From Mycteria americana (lineage: Eukaryota; Chordata; Aves; Ciconiiformes; Ciconiidae), in assembly GCF_035582795.1 (NCBI RefSeq), contig NC_134365.1, positions 140,023,077 to 140,087,076 of the forward strand: 64,000 nt of DNA, in the 5' to 3' direction. A model generated the notes under the pieces. The model searched no databases. It was not told the DNA's origin and worked only from the letters and a program-made list of their open reading frames with translations. Made by a program: the position numbers and the translations under genes. Below are positions 48,101-62,030 of the stretch, piece after piece; position 1 is the stretch's first letter, and each line of letters begins with the position of its first letter.

Positions 48101-51100
48101 GGTAGTTAGCCATTACCAAGAGGGATCTAATGATTTACCTTTACCTGAACAAACATCTCATAAAAGGACAGCGCAAAGGACCAAGCGGTAGATGCAGTGA
48201 AGCCTGCCCTGACAGCTCTAAATTTGTTGTGTTGGAGGTAAATACACAGACATCTTCCCTGTGCAGCAGCTGCAGCTCATGGGGCAGTTCTGCACGCCCA
48301 GGCTTAGCCACCACAGGATTGCTCTGCGGTATTGGTGGCACTGGCAAGACAGCTGAACATGCCTGGCTGTCCTGGGGTACATGCCCCCCTGCCCTGCGGG
48401 GTGCCCTGTGACCCACGGGGCACATCTTGGAAGTGCCTGCATGCCCTGTGCATGCTGTCTCGCCTATGGGACCTGTTCAAAGCTGGCTTGAAAGTCCCTT
48501 CATTGGAGGCAAGTGCGAGTTAAGGTACCCAGTAGGCTGCTCCCCCACCTTTTTCCCCTGCCCAGCTGAGCTGTAAAGGTGTGCTTTGCGTGGTGTTAAA
48601 ATCACCGCCTGGGAGGAAGTGGCTGAGCTGTGCTTCTAAAATAGCTTGTTTCACTGAGAGAGTAGAACTGACGGAGTTCTGGACATCCAGGAAAATGGTA
48701 GGTTTGAAATTAGGGAAACAGGAATTTGCTCTAAGCATTAAGACATGTAAAAGCACTTTTCACTCTCCTTCTCTTAAATACACGCAATCTCATAAATAGG
48801 ACAAGAAAAATTATACTCTTCAGTGAATATTTAACATGTGAGATTTTAAATCTCTCCCTCATCTTAAATGGCATTTATCAAGGTGAATCTTAGAATTAAC
48901 TAAAACATGTATTTCATCTTTATTGATGAGTGTCTTTAAACTACTTGAAAAAATGAGATTTTCAGTTTTAAAGGAGTACAATCAGCTCTCCTTAAAGGCA
49001 TGTATATCAGCTTTCGGTTGATTTCTGATCCTGGGCTCCAAGTCTGCTCATAGACATAGTAGGAGAGAACTGCTCACATGCAGAATTAATTAATATTTAT
49101 GGTGCCTTTATCTTGCTAGAATGTGCTAGACTTCAAAGTGCCGTGCATTGATTGTTTTGCAAAAATGCAAGGCATTAGTCTGTAAGAGAAATATTTCTAG
49201 CCAGAAAATCAGACACTTTTGTAGCCAGTTCTGCTATTTATTAAAAAACAAAAACTGGAGAGATTGGTACGGCCAATGAACATGAAGCTTTATCAAGCGG
49301 CATGCTGATTTTAATTGGCATGGTTTCTTTATCAGTGGTGGTCTTATTTAAAACACGTCTTAACATCTTATGGAACCAATTAAATATTACTTTGCAAATG
49401 GTATGGTGTTTCAACAGATGTGTAAACACCATGCTCTTCCTAACAGGAAAAGGTCACAAATAAGTCAGCTTTAAAACTAGGGTTGGTCATGTAATGCTCA
49501 CGAAGGAAATACGGTCTTTTATACTGAAATAATAGAGGGTATCCTGGTGCCTGTTTTGGGACTGAAGCAATATAGTTTTTTGTCAGGGAATCACAACACA
49601 TGGTCCATTTTTGATACATGTGTTTATTTTAATAAAATGAAAACTAATATTCAATCAAAAAAGCTTATAGTGTGATGCTGTCAGTCAGGACTCTGTTGCG
49701 GTCTCTGCTTGACAGTATTTATTTCTGTCTGTGATTGAGGTTTGTTTTTTCAGTTAATTTGCCTTCCCGTAGTAGGGAGGACTGTATTTATTAGATCTTA
49801 CCATGCCTAATCTAACACGAACACCTGCTGGGAAGCTGTAATACAATGTCCACTGCGCCAGTGAGATAAGGACCCGATTTGTTTTTACTTGACACTGTTT
49901 CATATTTACTGTATTTCTTTAAAAAACATTTTGGAAATTTTGGTTTGGTGTGAATATTTGTTTAAGCTGTCCCATCAATCACCGCTATGTTTTACTTCCA
50001 TAGGCAATGCCGTGACTGACTCCAGTATGTCCCTGCACAAGTCTCTAGATAATCTTTTGTGCAAGATGCGATCTGCCTCCTTCCAGACTTCCTACATCCA
50101 CAGGCTTATTTAATTTTGAGACTTCTTTGACTTCATTGTTCTTCTTTGCTCTTTAGATGACTCAGTACTTCGTGGCTTAGACAGATCTTCATAGAGAGAC
50201 TCGTTCATATTGCAAGAGGAGTAAGCAACATTCATTTAGAGAGTGTGTTGCTCCTGTGACTTAATCCAATATACCGAATGGGAAAGAAATGCCGAATGTG
50301 TATGATTATTGGCACATCTGTTATGCTGTTTGCAACCAGTGAATTAACACATTAATACATTCATAAGATAGTATTCGTGACAAAAATGGTTTTAGTCATC
50401 TTTGTATGGTGTATGGCATTTCTTCACTTAGATGCCTTACCACACCTTGGAAGCAGACAGTTGACATGTCATTCATGTTAGAAGTAGCATTCAACAGGAT
50501 ATGAATTATTTTGTCTTTATATATACAAGCAATATTATATTCTGTCCTCCTCTGCTCCCGGGAGAAGGATAAAAAACAGATAAAATTGGTATAAAAAGTG
50601 TGTATTTTATGCATATCCAGAATGAATCAGTTAACTGAGGACCTGTAGAGCAACACAAATTCATGAGAAGATTTTATCTCTAAGTGCTGGGCATTCATAT
50701 TGATGCTGTATAATTTGATTTATGTGGATGTATGTTTTTAAGTGTCCCTTGAGTTGAAGGACATCACTCATTTTGATGTTTCCATATAAATATAATTTCA
50801 CCTGTATATGCTGCCATCAGAAACAAATATGCAGCTGAAAAGATAAGGTTTAAAAGAACTACCCCCATATAACATTGCAAATATATTTCTTGCACATGTG
50901 TATGTTCCTGTATAGTTTCGTGCATGAATAATTTGTGTATGTTCGAAATAAAGGAAAAAATGTTTCCCACATTTGGCTTTGGCAGGGCCAATGGTTATGT
51001 GTGAAAACTGGACAAAAATAAAGATTCATTATTGGACTCACATCTGAGGAAGCTCTAGAGCATAATATTTTCCTCCAAAGTCCTCTTTAAGCTTGTGTTT

Positions 51101-52786
51101 AGTAAGTTAGCTTCAGATCTTCCTATCCAGTGCTATTCTAGCATAGGAAGAGGAGCTTTGGCTTGCCAAGTACTGACCAGCCAGCTGAGACGTGCGCATG
51201 GTGCGTCTTGACCTAAGTGCCACTTTGGGACAGGGATGTGCTGGGGAGCCGGTCCCCATCTACTAAGGTAAAGAAGCCACGTGAACAGGTTGAATCTTGC
51301 TTCCCTTGTGCGTAGCTCTTTTCCCTTCATGTAGAAGTGAAGAGGCAAGGGAGTGGGAAGAGCAGGTCTGGTGCAAACCCAGGTCCTGCCCCTCGGTAGG
51401 GCCAAGAGCCAGCTGGACCCAAGGTGCAGAGGAGCTCCTGAATCTGTCGCTGAAGAAGTACTCCACGGAGCTGATTTAGCAGAAGATTTAGATTGGCTAT
51501 CTCTTAAATCCTTAGGGCTCTTCTGTTTATTAGGAAGAAAGCACCAGGTAACTGGTTTTATTATGTGACTCTCACAGGTGCTTTTCATTTTTGCATGTGA
51601 TTGTGTATCCACTGCTTGCTCCAGCAACAACATTAACATGTTTAGAGTTATAGAAAAAATGTGTAGAGCATCGTGTTAGAGAAATTCTGTGTGGCTGTAT
51701 AATTAATGACTACTTCCCACTTGAGTTCTGAGTCAAAGTTATACAAGCAACTTTATCATCAAAGTTTCCAGTTTTGCATGCTTACATTTGCAAGTGTTGT
51801 GTTCTTGTTAGGTGGCCTCTCTTACGGGATTGCACTTGTCAACTGCCAAAATGCTAAGGCTGAAAGAGAAGGATGCTTTTTTTTTTTTTAAGCCAGTCCA
51901 TCCGGGTCAAAATTCTGGGAATGCTCAAAAAATAACAGTTATTTTGTTACATTTCTATACATATGTGGAAACGTGGAGTTGTTGCAGTTGCCTTTTTTGT
52001 TGTTGTTTTGTTTGGCTTTGTTAATGGTGAGCTGCAAATGAAATGATTAAAATTCCACCCACTTCAGCACAGTCTGTCTAAACATGGGCCTTCAGAAGGC
52101 CAGGGCTCTTTTAGTTTTAATCTGAAAAATTTTCAGTCTCTGTTCAGTGTCTTGTATAGCTTGTTTCCACTCTGCTTCGGATTATTGGGGTCTGCTCTGT
52201 TAAGATGATTCAAAATGCTTCATGCTTCCCTGGCTAATGCTAGCAGTAGGTGAGGTGTCCTCTCCTATTCCCCATCCTCATGTTTCCCTGAGGTTCCCAG
52301 TTGGCTTTCAGAGCTCAGTTGAATTGGGGCTCGCGTTCTTAGTGAAAATACATTCACGCATGACTCTTCAAAATGGGTTTCATTTCTTTAGAATAATATA
52401 TCTCTGGGTTGCAAACAGCCTTCAGGAGTAAGGAACAGACTCCCAGAGAAAATGTAGCTAATTTGAAGTGATTTGGGGGCTCTCAGCAAAAGCTTTTGCA
52501 AAGCTTTCTTGTCTGTCATGGGTAGGTAAACATCCAAACTTTGCCTCATCACATTGCTAAAATAAATGTAGCTGCAGACATGTGCTGTGGGTATTCAGGC
52601 AAGCAAAATTCCCTTTAACCAAGGAAGAGAGAAGAATATCACCTATGTCCCCAAACCTGTAAAATTTATCTGGAAAATACAGACAAAGGTGTGAATAGCA
52701 CCTGTAATTTCATTAAGAGTAAATTACAGTAAACTAGAAAGAACTGATGTATTCAGTTGTGTTTTGTCCTCAGATGCTTTTGGCGT
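42153..52786 (+). other. ARHGAP6 intron 1, middle part
   Basis: No supported exon, RNA gene or further CR1. GC-richer patches occur at about 43730-44010, 46500-46830 and 51130-51470; their open frames have no recognisable domains. A T-run at about 51877-51890 is the only notable homopolymer. Confidence 0.6.
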
Positions 52787-52885
52787 TCTCAAAGTTTGTT
52801 ATTTAATCTTTTGGGGAAATTTTCCAGGTGCTAAGGATGTCATACGCTGTCTATAGCTGAGTTATAACCCCTTGTCTGCTTCTTG
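52787..52885 (+). repeat. Copy 1 of a ~97-bp dispersed direct repeat
   Basis: This segment, centred on TTTTGGGGAAATTTTCC and GTGCTAAGGATGTCATAC, recurs at 54040-54136 in the same orientation with roughly a dozen differences. It does not resemble CR1. Confidence 0.85.
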
Positions 52886-54039
52886 TCTGCATCTTCAATT
52901 ATATTTTATTAGTAGTCCTTTAAATCATGTTTGGGTTTGCAGTCCAGGCTGGTTAGCTGAAGTGATTTTAATCACTGATTTAAAACATGTACTTAATTAG
53001 TAAGCAAGGGATTTGATGTAAAGCTTTTTGGATTGTATTTCATAGTTATTTTTCTTGCAGGATTGATTTGTATTGATTGATAGCTGTTTCATGCGTTGAG
53101 TGTCAATGGCAATATGATCTTTTCCTTAATTTGGAACTTTTGCTATTGAGACTGACAAACTGTGTACATACTTGTTATAAATGGTGAATGATGTATGCAG
53201 CATGTGGTCATATTTTACTTGTGGTGATGTCTTCTTGGAATTCAGTTCATGAGGCAGAAAATCAGTGTTATAAAATTGTTTAAATAATACTGAGTTACAT
53301 ATATGAGAAGCACTGAAAAGTGTCTAAAACCATGTTTTGCTGTTGAAACTAAGGGAATTATCAGACGATCAGTTAAACAATGCTGTTATGTGCATTAAAG
53401 TTATCATTTTAATTTGGATCAGGGGTGTGCATTGAAACAACTCTGTTCATCACCTGCTCTCTCTGAGCTTGGGTTCAGATCCTGCAGCAGCCTTGGAGCA
53501 TGTGAATGGAATTGCTTTTACATGAAATTAGACTGCAAAATGCACTAGTGCCTGTTCAGTCTACATCAGGTATGCTGGACACCTGAAAAAGCAAGCTGTG
53601 CTTTGCATCTACAACTAAGTAGAAATCCTGGACAATATCTGTAGGTAGGATGACATAGGCGTCTGAATGAACTGTTCTTGGTTTCCATTTCTTTCAGATT
53701 TTAGAGCTGTATCAGCCTTTTCTGCCAAGTTTTATAGATTTGGAGGGGGGAAAAAATCCTTTCTTTCAGTCAGTTCCTCAGCCTTTAAATGAACTAGTTC
53801 TTGAACTGGGCTGAACTGAAGAAAATGCTCTTTATTATCAGGAAAATAGTTTGTGATTGAGCAAACCACTTTTCTGGCTTATCGCTTTGATGCATCCTAC
53901 AGGTCCTTAAGCAGTTTGTTCTCCAGTTCAGTGGTTTAACTCGTAAACTTCATCAGCAGATGTGTACTGTTTGAATTTAGTATGAATTCTTTTAATACAA
54001 TATGAAAACATAAGATTATAGTAAATTAGATTCTCACAT

Positions 54040-54136
54040 TCTAAAAGTTTGTTGTTTATTCTTTTGGGGAAATTTTCTGGGTGCTAAGGATGTCATACAC
54101 GGTCTGTAGCTGAGTTATAACCACTTGTCTGCTTGT
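54040..54136 (+). repeat. Copy 2 of the ~97-bp dispersed direct repeat
   Basis: It matches 52787-52885, including GTGCTAAGGATGTCATAC and TGAGTTATAACC. The 1.25 kb between copies and the immediate flanks are not obviously duplicated, so this is a small local duplication or two copies of an unlisted repeat. Confidence 0.85.
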
Positions 54137-57100
54137 CTAAATAGATCTATTTAGAAATAAAATAAGTAAAAGCCATAGTTATCCATCTTGTCAGTCACTA
54201 ATAACTCAATTGTTCAGATTCCTTGGATGCAAACCATACCTGGCCCTCAGTATTTCTGCTCTTTCTCATCTTCAGCTATCAACAGTATATTTTCGGAAAG
54301 AATATGGGTGTTATTTTGCTAATGTCCTTCCACTATAAAGATGGAATGCAAAAGATGCAAAGAAATCATGCAGCTTTTGTGTATTTTCTTCATCCTTGTG
54401 CCCTCCCTTCTTCTACCTGTTTTGCTTTTGTTCCAAAATGTCATGACGGCGAGTTTCTCTTCTAGCACATGGCTAGGAGCGCCCTAGGCTTAAGATCTTT
54501 CAGCAAGTGAACCACTTCTGTGCTTGTACCTGAGTCAGCCATGAAGTAAGCAAGGAAGTGGCAGGGATGGGTGGGATGGAAAACCATGCAGCGCTGCCCC
54601 CCGGGGCTCAGCTGTGTGAGTGTGGGTGTCCCGAATGCTCAGAGTTGCCTGTGTCCCCTAAGTCCTTCTGAGACGGCTGGCATTGGGCTGGGGAGGGCAT
54701 CGCTCTCTTCTGTGTCTCAAAAATAAAGTGAAGGAGCAGTGCATCTGTGTGCTTGGACAAAAGAGCCTGGGAAGCCTTAGCCACCCCTCAAGCATTGTTT
54801 CCGTGACTATGGCTCACCGGTCTGCCCTTAGTGCATTTCTGAAACTGGCCCTGTGGGCTAGCAGGGACTGCAGGGAGAAGTGGGGGGCTCTGTTTTGGGT
54901 TCATGACTTAGTACTGTGTGTAGCAGAGTGTGAGCCCCTGGCTGGAGCTGGCCAAGCAGGCAGTATAGATACAACTTTTGTCTAGATATCCCATGGGACC
55001 ACAGCCTATGTGCTCAGGAGGATGCAAGTCAATGAACTCGTCGTTCTTGTGCTCACCTAGCAAGAGGTTGCACTTATCCATAGATGCAACAACTGAAAAT
55101 GAAGGAAAAATTTCCCTTGTTGCTTTTGGACTGTCTAGGGCCAAGGTAAGCACTGATACTGAAAAATAAAAGAAGGCTCTTCTTTGTTTTAAGAGAGATC
55201 TCTGCACAATCTGTGCTTTTGGCTACTAAGGAAAGAGTGCTCCTTCTAGTATTTCATTCTTCTAGATGATGAGTGTACTTGAACAACGTGTTAAGCAGCA
55301 CAGCCCTTCTGAGTAGGGAGTACTGTCAACTCCTGGCTTATTTTCTCATGTAGTTTGGTCCCCAGTTTGGCTACAGCAGCACAATTTCACAGTATGCGCA
55401 CGGAGTTTTATATCCATTTTCAGCAAAGTTTTTCTTTGGCATATTATGTGCTGTCATTCGATACTACAGTTTTATATTCTTCCCTTCCCCTCCTCCCCTG
55501 CCCCTACTGTGGTTTTGATATCTCTCAAAGTTGCTCCATGGCTGTTTGCAGTTATTTACCTTTTGCACAACTCTTGTTCAGTATGGTTTATATTTTCTTT
55601 CAGATTGTTGCATTATGCTTTCAGGTCATGAATTTCTACATTCCCTTCCCAGGAAGGTCATGGAGGATCAGACCTCAGAGGTCTCCTGGAATTTTCTTTA
55701 GCAGAGTCCAAGGTCGTGAGTTTGAATGCATTGTTTGAATATTCATCCAGCAAGACCTTTGGATATGCAGTGACTGAACTCAGCTGAGCACTGCTGCTTG
55801 CAGCAGTCGTGATCAGTCTTTGTTTATTTAACCGAGGCTGTACTTTAAAGAGGTTTTGGTTACAGGCATATTTGGAATCCTATATAGATCACAGCAGCAC
55901 TGACGTCCTTATATTATCTCTGAGTATCTTTATTGCTGCTGAGCAAAAAGGGAGGCTCTATTCCTTTCACATAGTTACAAAATTAATGAGTTATTCTAAT
56001 GGCTTTTAGATCTTATTATTGGGGGAGATTTTGAGTGAAGTTACACAAGGTCAACATTTCAGAAAAAAGTGAGACTACATTTTATAGCTGAGGGAGTAAG
56101 ATGCATGCTTTACCAGTTCTGCTAGAATTTAAGTTTAGATAAAAACGTCTGTAGTTCTTTTGATTTCAGGAGGAGGTCTCTCACAGATGTGCTGGGCTAA
56201 AAACTGTTTTCCAGATTCTGCTGTTAGACAGCTCCAGGACTTGCCAGCGCATGAACTTTGCCAAACTGCAGACAAGTGATTCTGATAACGCTGCGGGCGG
56301 TTTCCCTGTGGCTATTTCAATCCTTGGGACAGAAAGGAAAATGGTAAAAATCACATGTGTTTCCACTTAAATTTCTTCTGGGATGACATGAACAGTTATA
56401 AAAGCTAGTTCACGAATATTCACAGGGAAGGAGAAGTAGAAATAATAAAAAACTGGAGTAGGGGACTGGGGGCACAGGGTTAGGATAGCTTCATCCTAAA
56501 CCCAGCCTCTGAAGAGACCCTGTTGTGGAAGGTGGGGCCATCTAGCAGGAGGTAGGGAGGTGGATTTTGGATGTCTCCAGGGAGATTTACTGTAGGATGT
56601 ATTGGGAACAGCCATTCTACCTTTCATACATATTAAAAGGTTGTTTCTTTAAAAACTATACATAAATGGAAGAAATCTGCCAGATCTGCAGTTTTGGCTC
56701 TGCAGTCTCTCAGGGGCTTTTGAGAGGTAGGTGCTCAGAGCAGGCTTGGTGCATGTCTGTACGTCTGTGGGGTACAGGGTCTTTGAGTGTAAACCCGGGA
56801 TGCTTTGGGTTGTCAGACAAAGAAATAGGGTTTAGCATCTCACTTGTGATCACGTTGTCTCTCCAGCTTGCCAGGATGGAGAAGTCCCTGTCACAGCTGC
56901 TCATGGGCTGCTCCCACTGCCACGGCACTGCTCCAGGTGGCCGGCAGAGCTGCTTCTGGGACACACATTTTATTAAGTCTCAGTCGGCCAGGTTAGCTTC
57001 CAGTACTGTGCTCTCTTAACGTGGCTATTTCTGCCCGAAAGGTGCCAGAATACTACTGGGAGCACCCAAACCAGCAGTCCAGGGCAGGTGTTAATCTCCA

Positions 57101-60100
57101 GTGACGGGGAGATGACAGGGAGCCGGGGCAGGCCAGGGGCCATAACCTTTGCAGTCAGCACAGCTGGCATTGCAGAGCGACACATGGCCAAATACCTCAG
57201 CATTGGGAAGGCATTTAATACCCACTGGGCTTTTATTTCTCATTATATGTACCAAATACATTATCTTTAAGTTATGTGGAGAGAAGTTTTTGTGCTAGAG
57301 ATGAAACTCATACTACTGCAGTTCATTTTTGCAATATCCATAAACTCTGCATGGGATATAAAATCACACTGCAGTAGGAATAGTTGCAATATAGTTGTAG
57401 GCTTCATTGCGGCCATTTGAAACAGTTTGAATGGTTATGACAAAAAGTATTAAGAAATGCAGTAATTGGACATCACTAGAAGTCAGTGCATGCTGCTCAA
57501 GAAGCTCTGCAGTAGTCAGACTGCGCGCCATGGGCTCGGTCATTCTGGCTCTGGCTGTGGCTAATGCTCAGTACTGTAGAAGAAGATGAAAAATTCATAA
57601 TGCAAGTGTGTGCGCCTGTGTGAATACAATTGCAGAAGGAATTAATATGCAGTAACTTCAAAGAGCAGTCTCCAGCAAGCAGAAAATCACAGTTTAGCCC
57701 ATGGAGTCTTTTGTCCCAAGACATTTGTCCGTGTTGCCTTACAGGGCACAGTTTGTCTTTTTCAGAGTTTACAGTATAAATGATGCAATCCCAATTTCAG
57801 ATACTCAGCTAGCCGTGACACACAGCCGTGAGAAACGCTCATTATTCTTTGGCTTCGCTCTTCTTTTTACTTCTTATTTATTCAAACAGATTACATTCCC
57901 ATTTGGATGGGATTAGCTGTGGTTTGAAAGTATTGCTGCGGTTTGTCCTGTGAAAATGAGTGTAGTATTTAGCTGAGAGATGTCTGCTTCATGACCTGAA
58001 ACATCTTGGATAGAGCACACAAGAGTGTCAGCATTTGTATCTAACTAGATTTCCTGTCATATAAAGCCATGAGGCACGTCTGGGGACTTCTCATGTATTT
58101 ACCGCTCCTCTTCCATGGGGAGAACACAGAATTTGGGGTTTTCTTCATAGCTTTTCTAGGAAACAGATGTGTTTTTTTCTCCCACACTGTTGAGCTTCTG
58201 ATTAACATTAATGAATGTATCCAGAAGAGTCTAAAACAGTAGTGCTCAACATTTTGCTGTGACGGGGCACATGAGAACATCCTGTGGAGTGACTTGCACG
58301 TGCGTGTGTGTCCCCAGTGTGCCCCCATCCCGTGCCACTGCTTATACAGCCCAATGAAACCCATACGCAGCTGTTTTTTCAACAGTCAGCAACGTGACTT
58401 TGCCGTCAAACAATTTAAATTTGCATTTTTAGGATTAAAAATAACCCGATAAGTGCAACAGATGTGATTTATATTTAATGCTTATTTGTGCCATTTAGTA
58501 TGGCAAATCCGAATTTTCTTAAAGAGACAGGATTATGCGCTTGGCTTCCGAATTAATTTTTCAAAATGCGAAACAGAGCGTTTAAACTGCTGTGAATAGC
58601 TACATTGCTGCTATGAACATGAACTATTTTTCCTAGTTTCATTTAACAGTTTTATTTTGGATACAAGTAATTTTGTTAGCGTTGGAAACCCATGCACAGT
58701 AACATAGCTCTGATGTTGAAGGACTGAAACTCTAATTGACTGGCCTTGTCTCTCTGAAGGCAGAGTGCAATGTAAACAAGAAAACACAAACCATAAATGG
58801 TAAAAAGCTTACTTTTGAATTTTAACCTCCTGAGCTAGACTACTGAAAATTCATACTGGGACGCAACCTCAGCATGAATGCACACCATTATTTTCGTAGG
58901 AAACATACGGTTTTTTATCTTCTGTAGTGGAGGTATTGTTAAAACACAGTGTAACCGCTTTATGCTATGTATGTGTTTCTTAGCGCAAATTCAATTGTTC
59001 CTTGACTCAAAACTGAAGTAAAATAAAAATCCATTTATATTCAAATCAACAGAGTTAAAAAATAGGGTGCAAACTAAACTAACCTCAATATCAATCTCCT
59101 CCTTGCTCATTCACCCTCTGGGAAGCACCGTTCTACCTCCCCAAGGGAGACTTGTGCCCATCTGAGACCATCCCTTCGCTAAGGAGGACCTTAGGAAGAA
59201 TAGGAGGTCTTGTTGCCACTTCGGTTTCTTGAATATTAAGCAGCAACCACAGATACAAGACGGCAGGTTGTAAGCCTGGATTGCAGGTGTACATCTTCAG
59301 TCACATGAACTCAGGTAATCTCAGTTCTCTTGCTGACTCTTTCCTTAACTTACATTTTTAAGGTATGGCCTAGACTTCATTTCATAATACCCAAGTATCT
59401 ACAGCCTTAAATGGGAAATGTCTGTTCCTGTTTACAGTGCTTTATACTGTGTGTTAGCAAAAGGGCTACTTCTAGTAATCCATAATATTTTTGATGTCCT
59501 GATACAGTCTGTATCTCTCACCTAAGAGTTTTAATTCACAGACTCTGAATAAACTTGTGGCTGGTGTTGAATACAATGACCAGTGCAGAAGTCGGCAGCA
59601 GGAACGTGAAAACCCTGGGCTGGTGTCTCTTCGTTGCATTTCCATGTACTCTGGCCTTTCTGCCAGCAGCAGAATATCCTTTGCTACATTCAGGATCTTG
59701 CTTCTGACGGAGACTGCTCTCATCAGCTGTATCCCATCGGGTCCTGGAGTTCCTGCTTTATAGATGAAAGTCACGTTGCATGGTCCTCTGGACCTGACGT
59801 AAAGCTATCTGTAGTCAGAGAGAGAGACTTCAATGAACTTTGTGTCAAACCCTTTCTCAGGAGCTGGACCTCCACCAAAGAACCCCCATTCCCACAAGAA
59901 ATTAGCATGATCTCAAAACTCTCCATGTTCACAGCTGACTCCAGCTCCCATGTTATAGCTTCTCTCATGCATAGTAAACACTGAGAACCAAAGCTTACTA
60001 CTTTTTCAAGCTGAACCTGACAGAGGAGAATTTGTTCTTTTTTCTATTTGGAGGCTTTCTATTTTTATACTGCAATGAAAAGCAGTACCTAGTACTTAAC

Positions 60101-60892
60101 AGTGAACTTCTGATTTCTAAATGCAGTTTACTCTCAGGATCAAGGGACTGGAGACTGATTCCTCATTTTGATTTTTCCTAGACTTTTCCAATCCCTTTGA
60201 GCCAGTGAATTAATTGTCCCTGTGTTTTCTTGCCTATAATATGTCCTCATGGTACTCCACAGCTGAAAAGGTTTCTCAGAGAGCAGGAAACAGTTTTCCC
60301 AAATGTGTATTTGTAGTATTTTCTTGATAAGGATGGACTCCTGAACTTTTCCTAGTTACCTATATATAGATTTTTTTTAAAAACTAGAATTAGTCCAGTT
60401 CCTTGTTTTATCTACGTTACTCTTTAACAACATTCAGATATGCACGATCAAGGTGGTGAAACTGTTTTTTACAAGAATCCAGCATTGAAAGAAGGGTAAT
60501 TCTTTGATCTCTTTCTGAGATGCTAAAAGAGGGCACTGTAAGCGTTTTAGCAGTATAAAGTAAGCCAGTGCCTTTTCATGTTGCAAATTGCTGTGTAAAG
60601 ACGTTTAAAGCCTCCTGTAGTCATTAGGATTCCTCAGCTGGATCCAGCGATATCATGCAGAGCTGCAAAAAGCATTTTATGATTAAGGCTGCTATCTGGT
60701 GATGCAGTCTTCAGAAGAACTGTTTGATGCTTTCCAACAACACTTTACATTTGAAGCTATACCAATGATTTTTAAAATAGATTCTGAAGGTCTGGTAGCA
60801 TTTCAAGAGAGTGTGCAGGGTGAGGGGGTGCAGAATCTAACAGCCAAACAGAGGTGAGGCTGCTGCGGGTCCATGTCCTCAGGTCCAGCATC
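54137..60892 (+). other. ARHGAP6 intron 1, distal part
   Basis: No exon or dated transposon is recognised. A 127-codon hydrophobic frame at 55355-55738 and a 100-codon minus-strand frame at 59472-59774 match nothing I know. A bulged hairpin lies at 56477-56503. Confidence 0.55.
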
Positions 60893-60918
60893 TATCCCTG
60901 ACAGGCACACATGCACGC

Positions 60919-60955
<37 letters not shown>

Positions 60956-61031
60956 ACATGGTTATATATCCCTGATAGGCACACATGCACACTATATATG
61001 TGTGTGTGTATGTATATACATGGTTATATAT
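60893..61031. repeat. Tandem dimer of a ~74-bp unit containing (TA)n(TG)n
   Basis: TATCCCTGACAGGCACACATGCACGC...TACATGGTTATA (60893-60966) is repeated at 60967-61031 with a shorter TA/TG core. The flanking non-microsatellite parts match nearly perfectly, so a whole segment was duplicated and not only the microsatellite. Confidence 0.9.
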
Positions 61032-61168
61032 ACACCCAGATCAACACAGATGGAGGACGCACAGCAGTCACACAAACATGAGTGGCACAGGTGGCCTGAT
61101 CCTGTTTCTCCTCTCCTGCTGTTTAAGATGAAAGTCAACTGTAGATATCTATATAGCACATCTGTATA

Positions 61169-61206
61169 GACGTATATATATATATAGTACATGTATGCAC
61201 ATGTAC
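61169..61206. repeat. Short (TA)n tract
   Basis: An alternating TATATA run followed by CATGTATGCACATG is related in composition to the dimer just upstream. Confidence 0.7.
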
Positions 61207-61209
61207 ATA

Positions 61210-62030
61210 CCCAGTCTAGTCTGTAGCTGCCCCGGAATCCCAGTCTCCCCAGTTGGCGGCGGTTGGGCCTGCAGGCCCGCGAGGCGCAGCCCCGCTGCAG
61301 TTGCTGGTACCTCAGCCACCCAGGCCCCTCTGCCCATGGTCTGGCTCCAGTTGCTGCACTCAGAGCCCTGTACACACACGTGCAGGCAGAATAGGCTGCC
61401 CCTTACCCAGGAAAATAGCTGGAAACAGAGCTTAACAAGAAGGCATGGCAAGACACTGATCAGAAATGTATTTATGTGTGACTGGCCCCCGTTACCCCCT
61501 TTCCCCTCTATTTCCCTGGGCTTGTTCTTGCCCAGTCCACCCTGACCCCTCTCTTTCTCCACCTTCCACCTCCCCTCCCTGCCCCCCAAAACACCCCATA
61601 ATAAGTCTCAGACATTCCCACAGTCCCCTTAAAACCACCCCCTGCTGAGTCTTGCACAGTCCCAAGGTGCTTTTCCCCGTCCCCCGTAGGCTGTACCCCA
61701 GCTGAGGGGGGCTGCGGGGCCAGCCTTCCCGGGGGTGCCCCCCCACTGGGCTGATCCCCCTCCTGTGATGGCCTGGGGAGCAGCGAATGGGGCTCCCTTG
61801 GCACCAGCAATGTTGCTGGGGTCCCTCTGCTTGTTCATCTGGTCCTGGATGGGTCCTTGTGCCACCCCCTGGTGTGATGGAGGTAATCAGCCCTTCATCA
61901 GCCACCCTAATGAGGAGGCTCTGCGCTCAGGCTGTATGCCCCCACCGAGATGTTCCCCTCCTATTTCTCTCCGAACTGGTGGGACCGGCACCAAACCACT
62001 TGTACATGGGTGAGGTGTTACCTGGAGTTT
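61210..62030. other. GC-rich intronic patch, overlapping frames on both strands
   Basis: About 800 bases are clearly GC-richer than the surrounding intron, with C-runs on the plus strand. Several 60-146-codon frames overlap on both strands, which is expected from composition. No domain or splice-bounded exon is recognisable. Confidence 0.5.
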
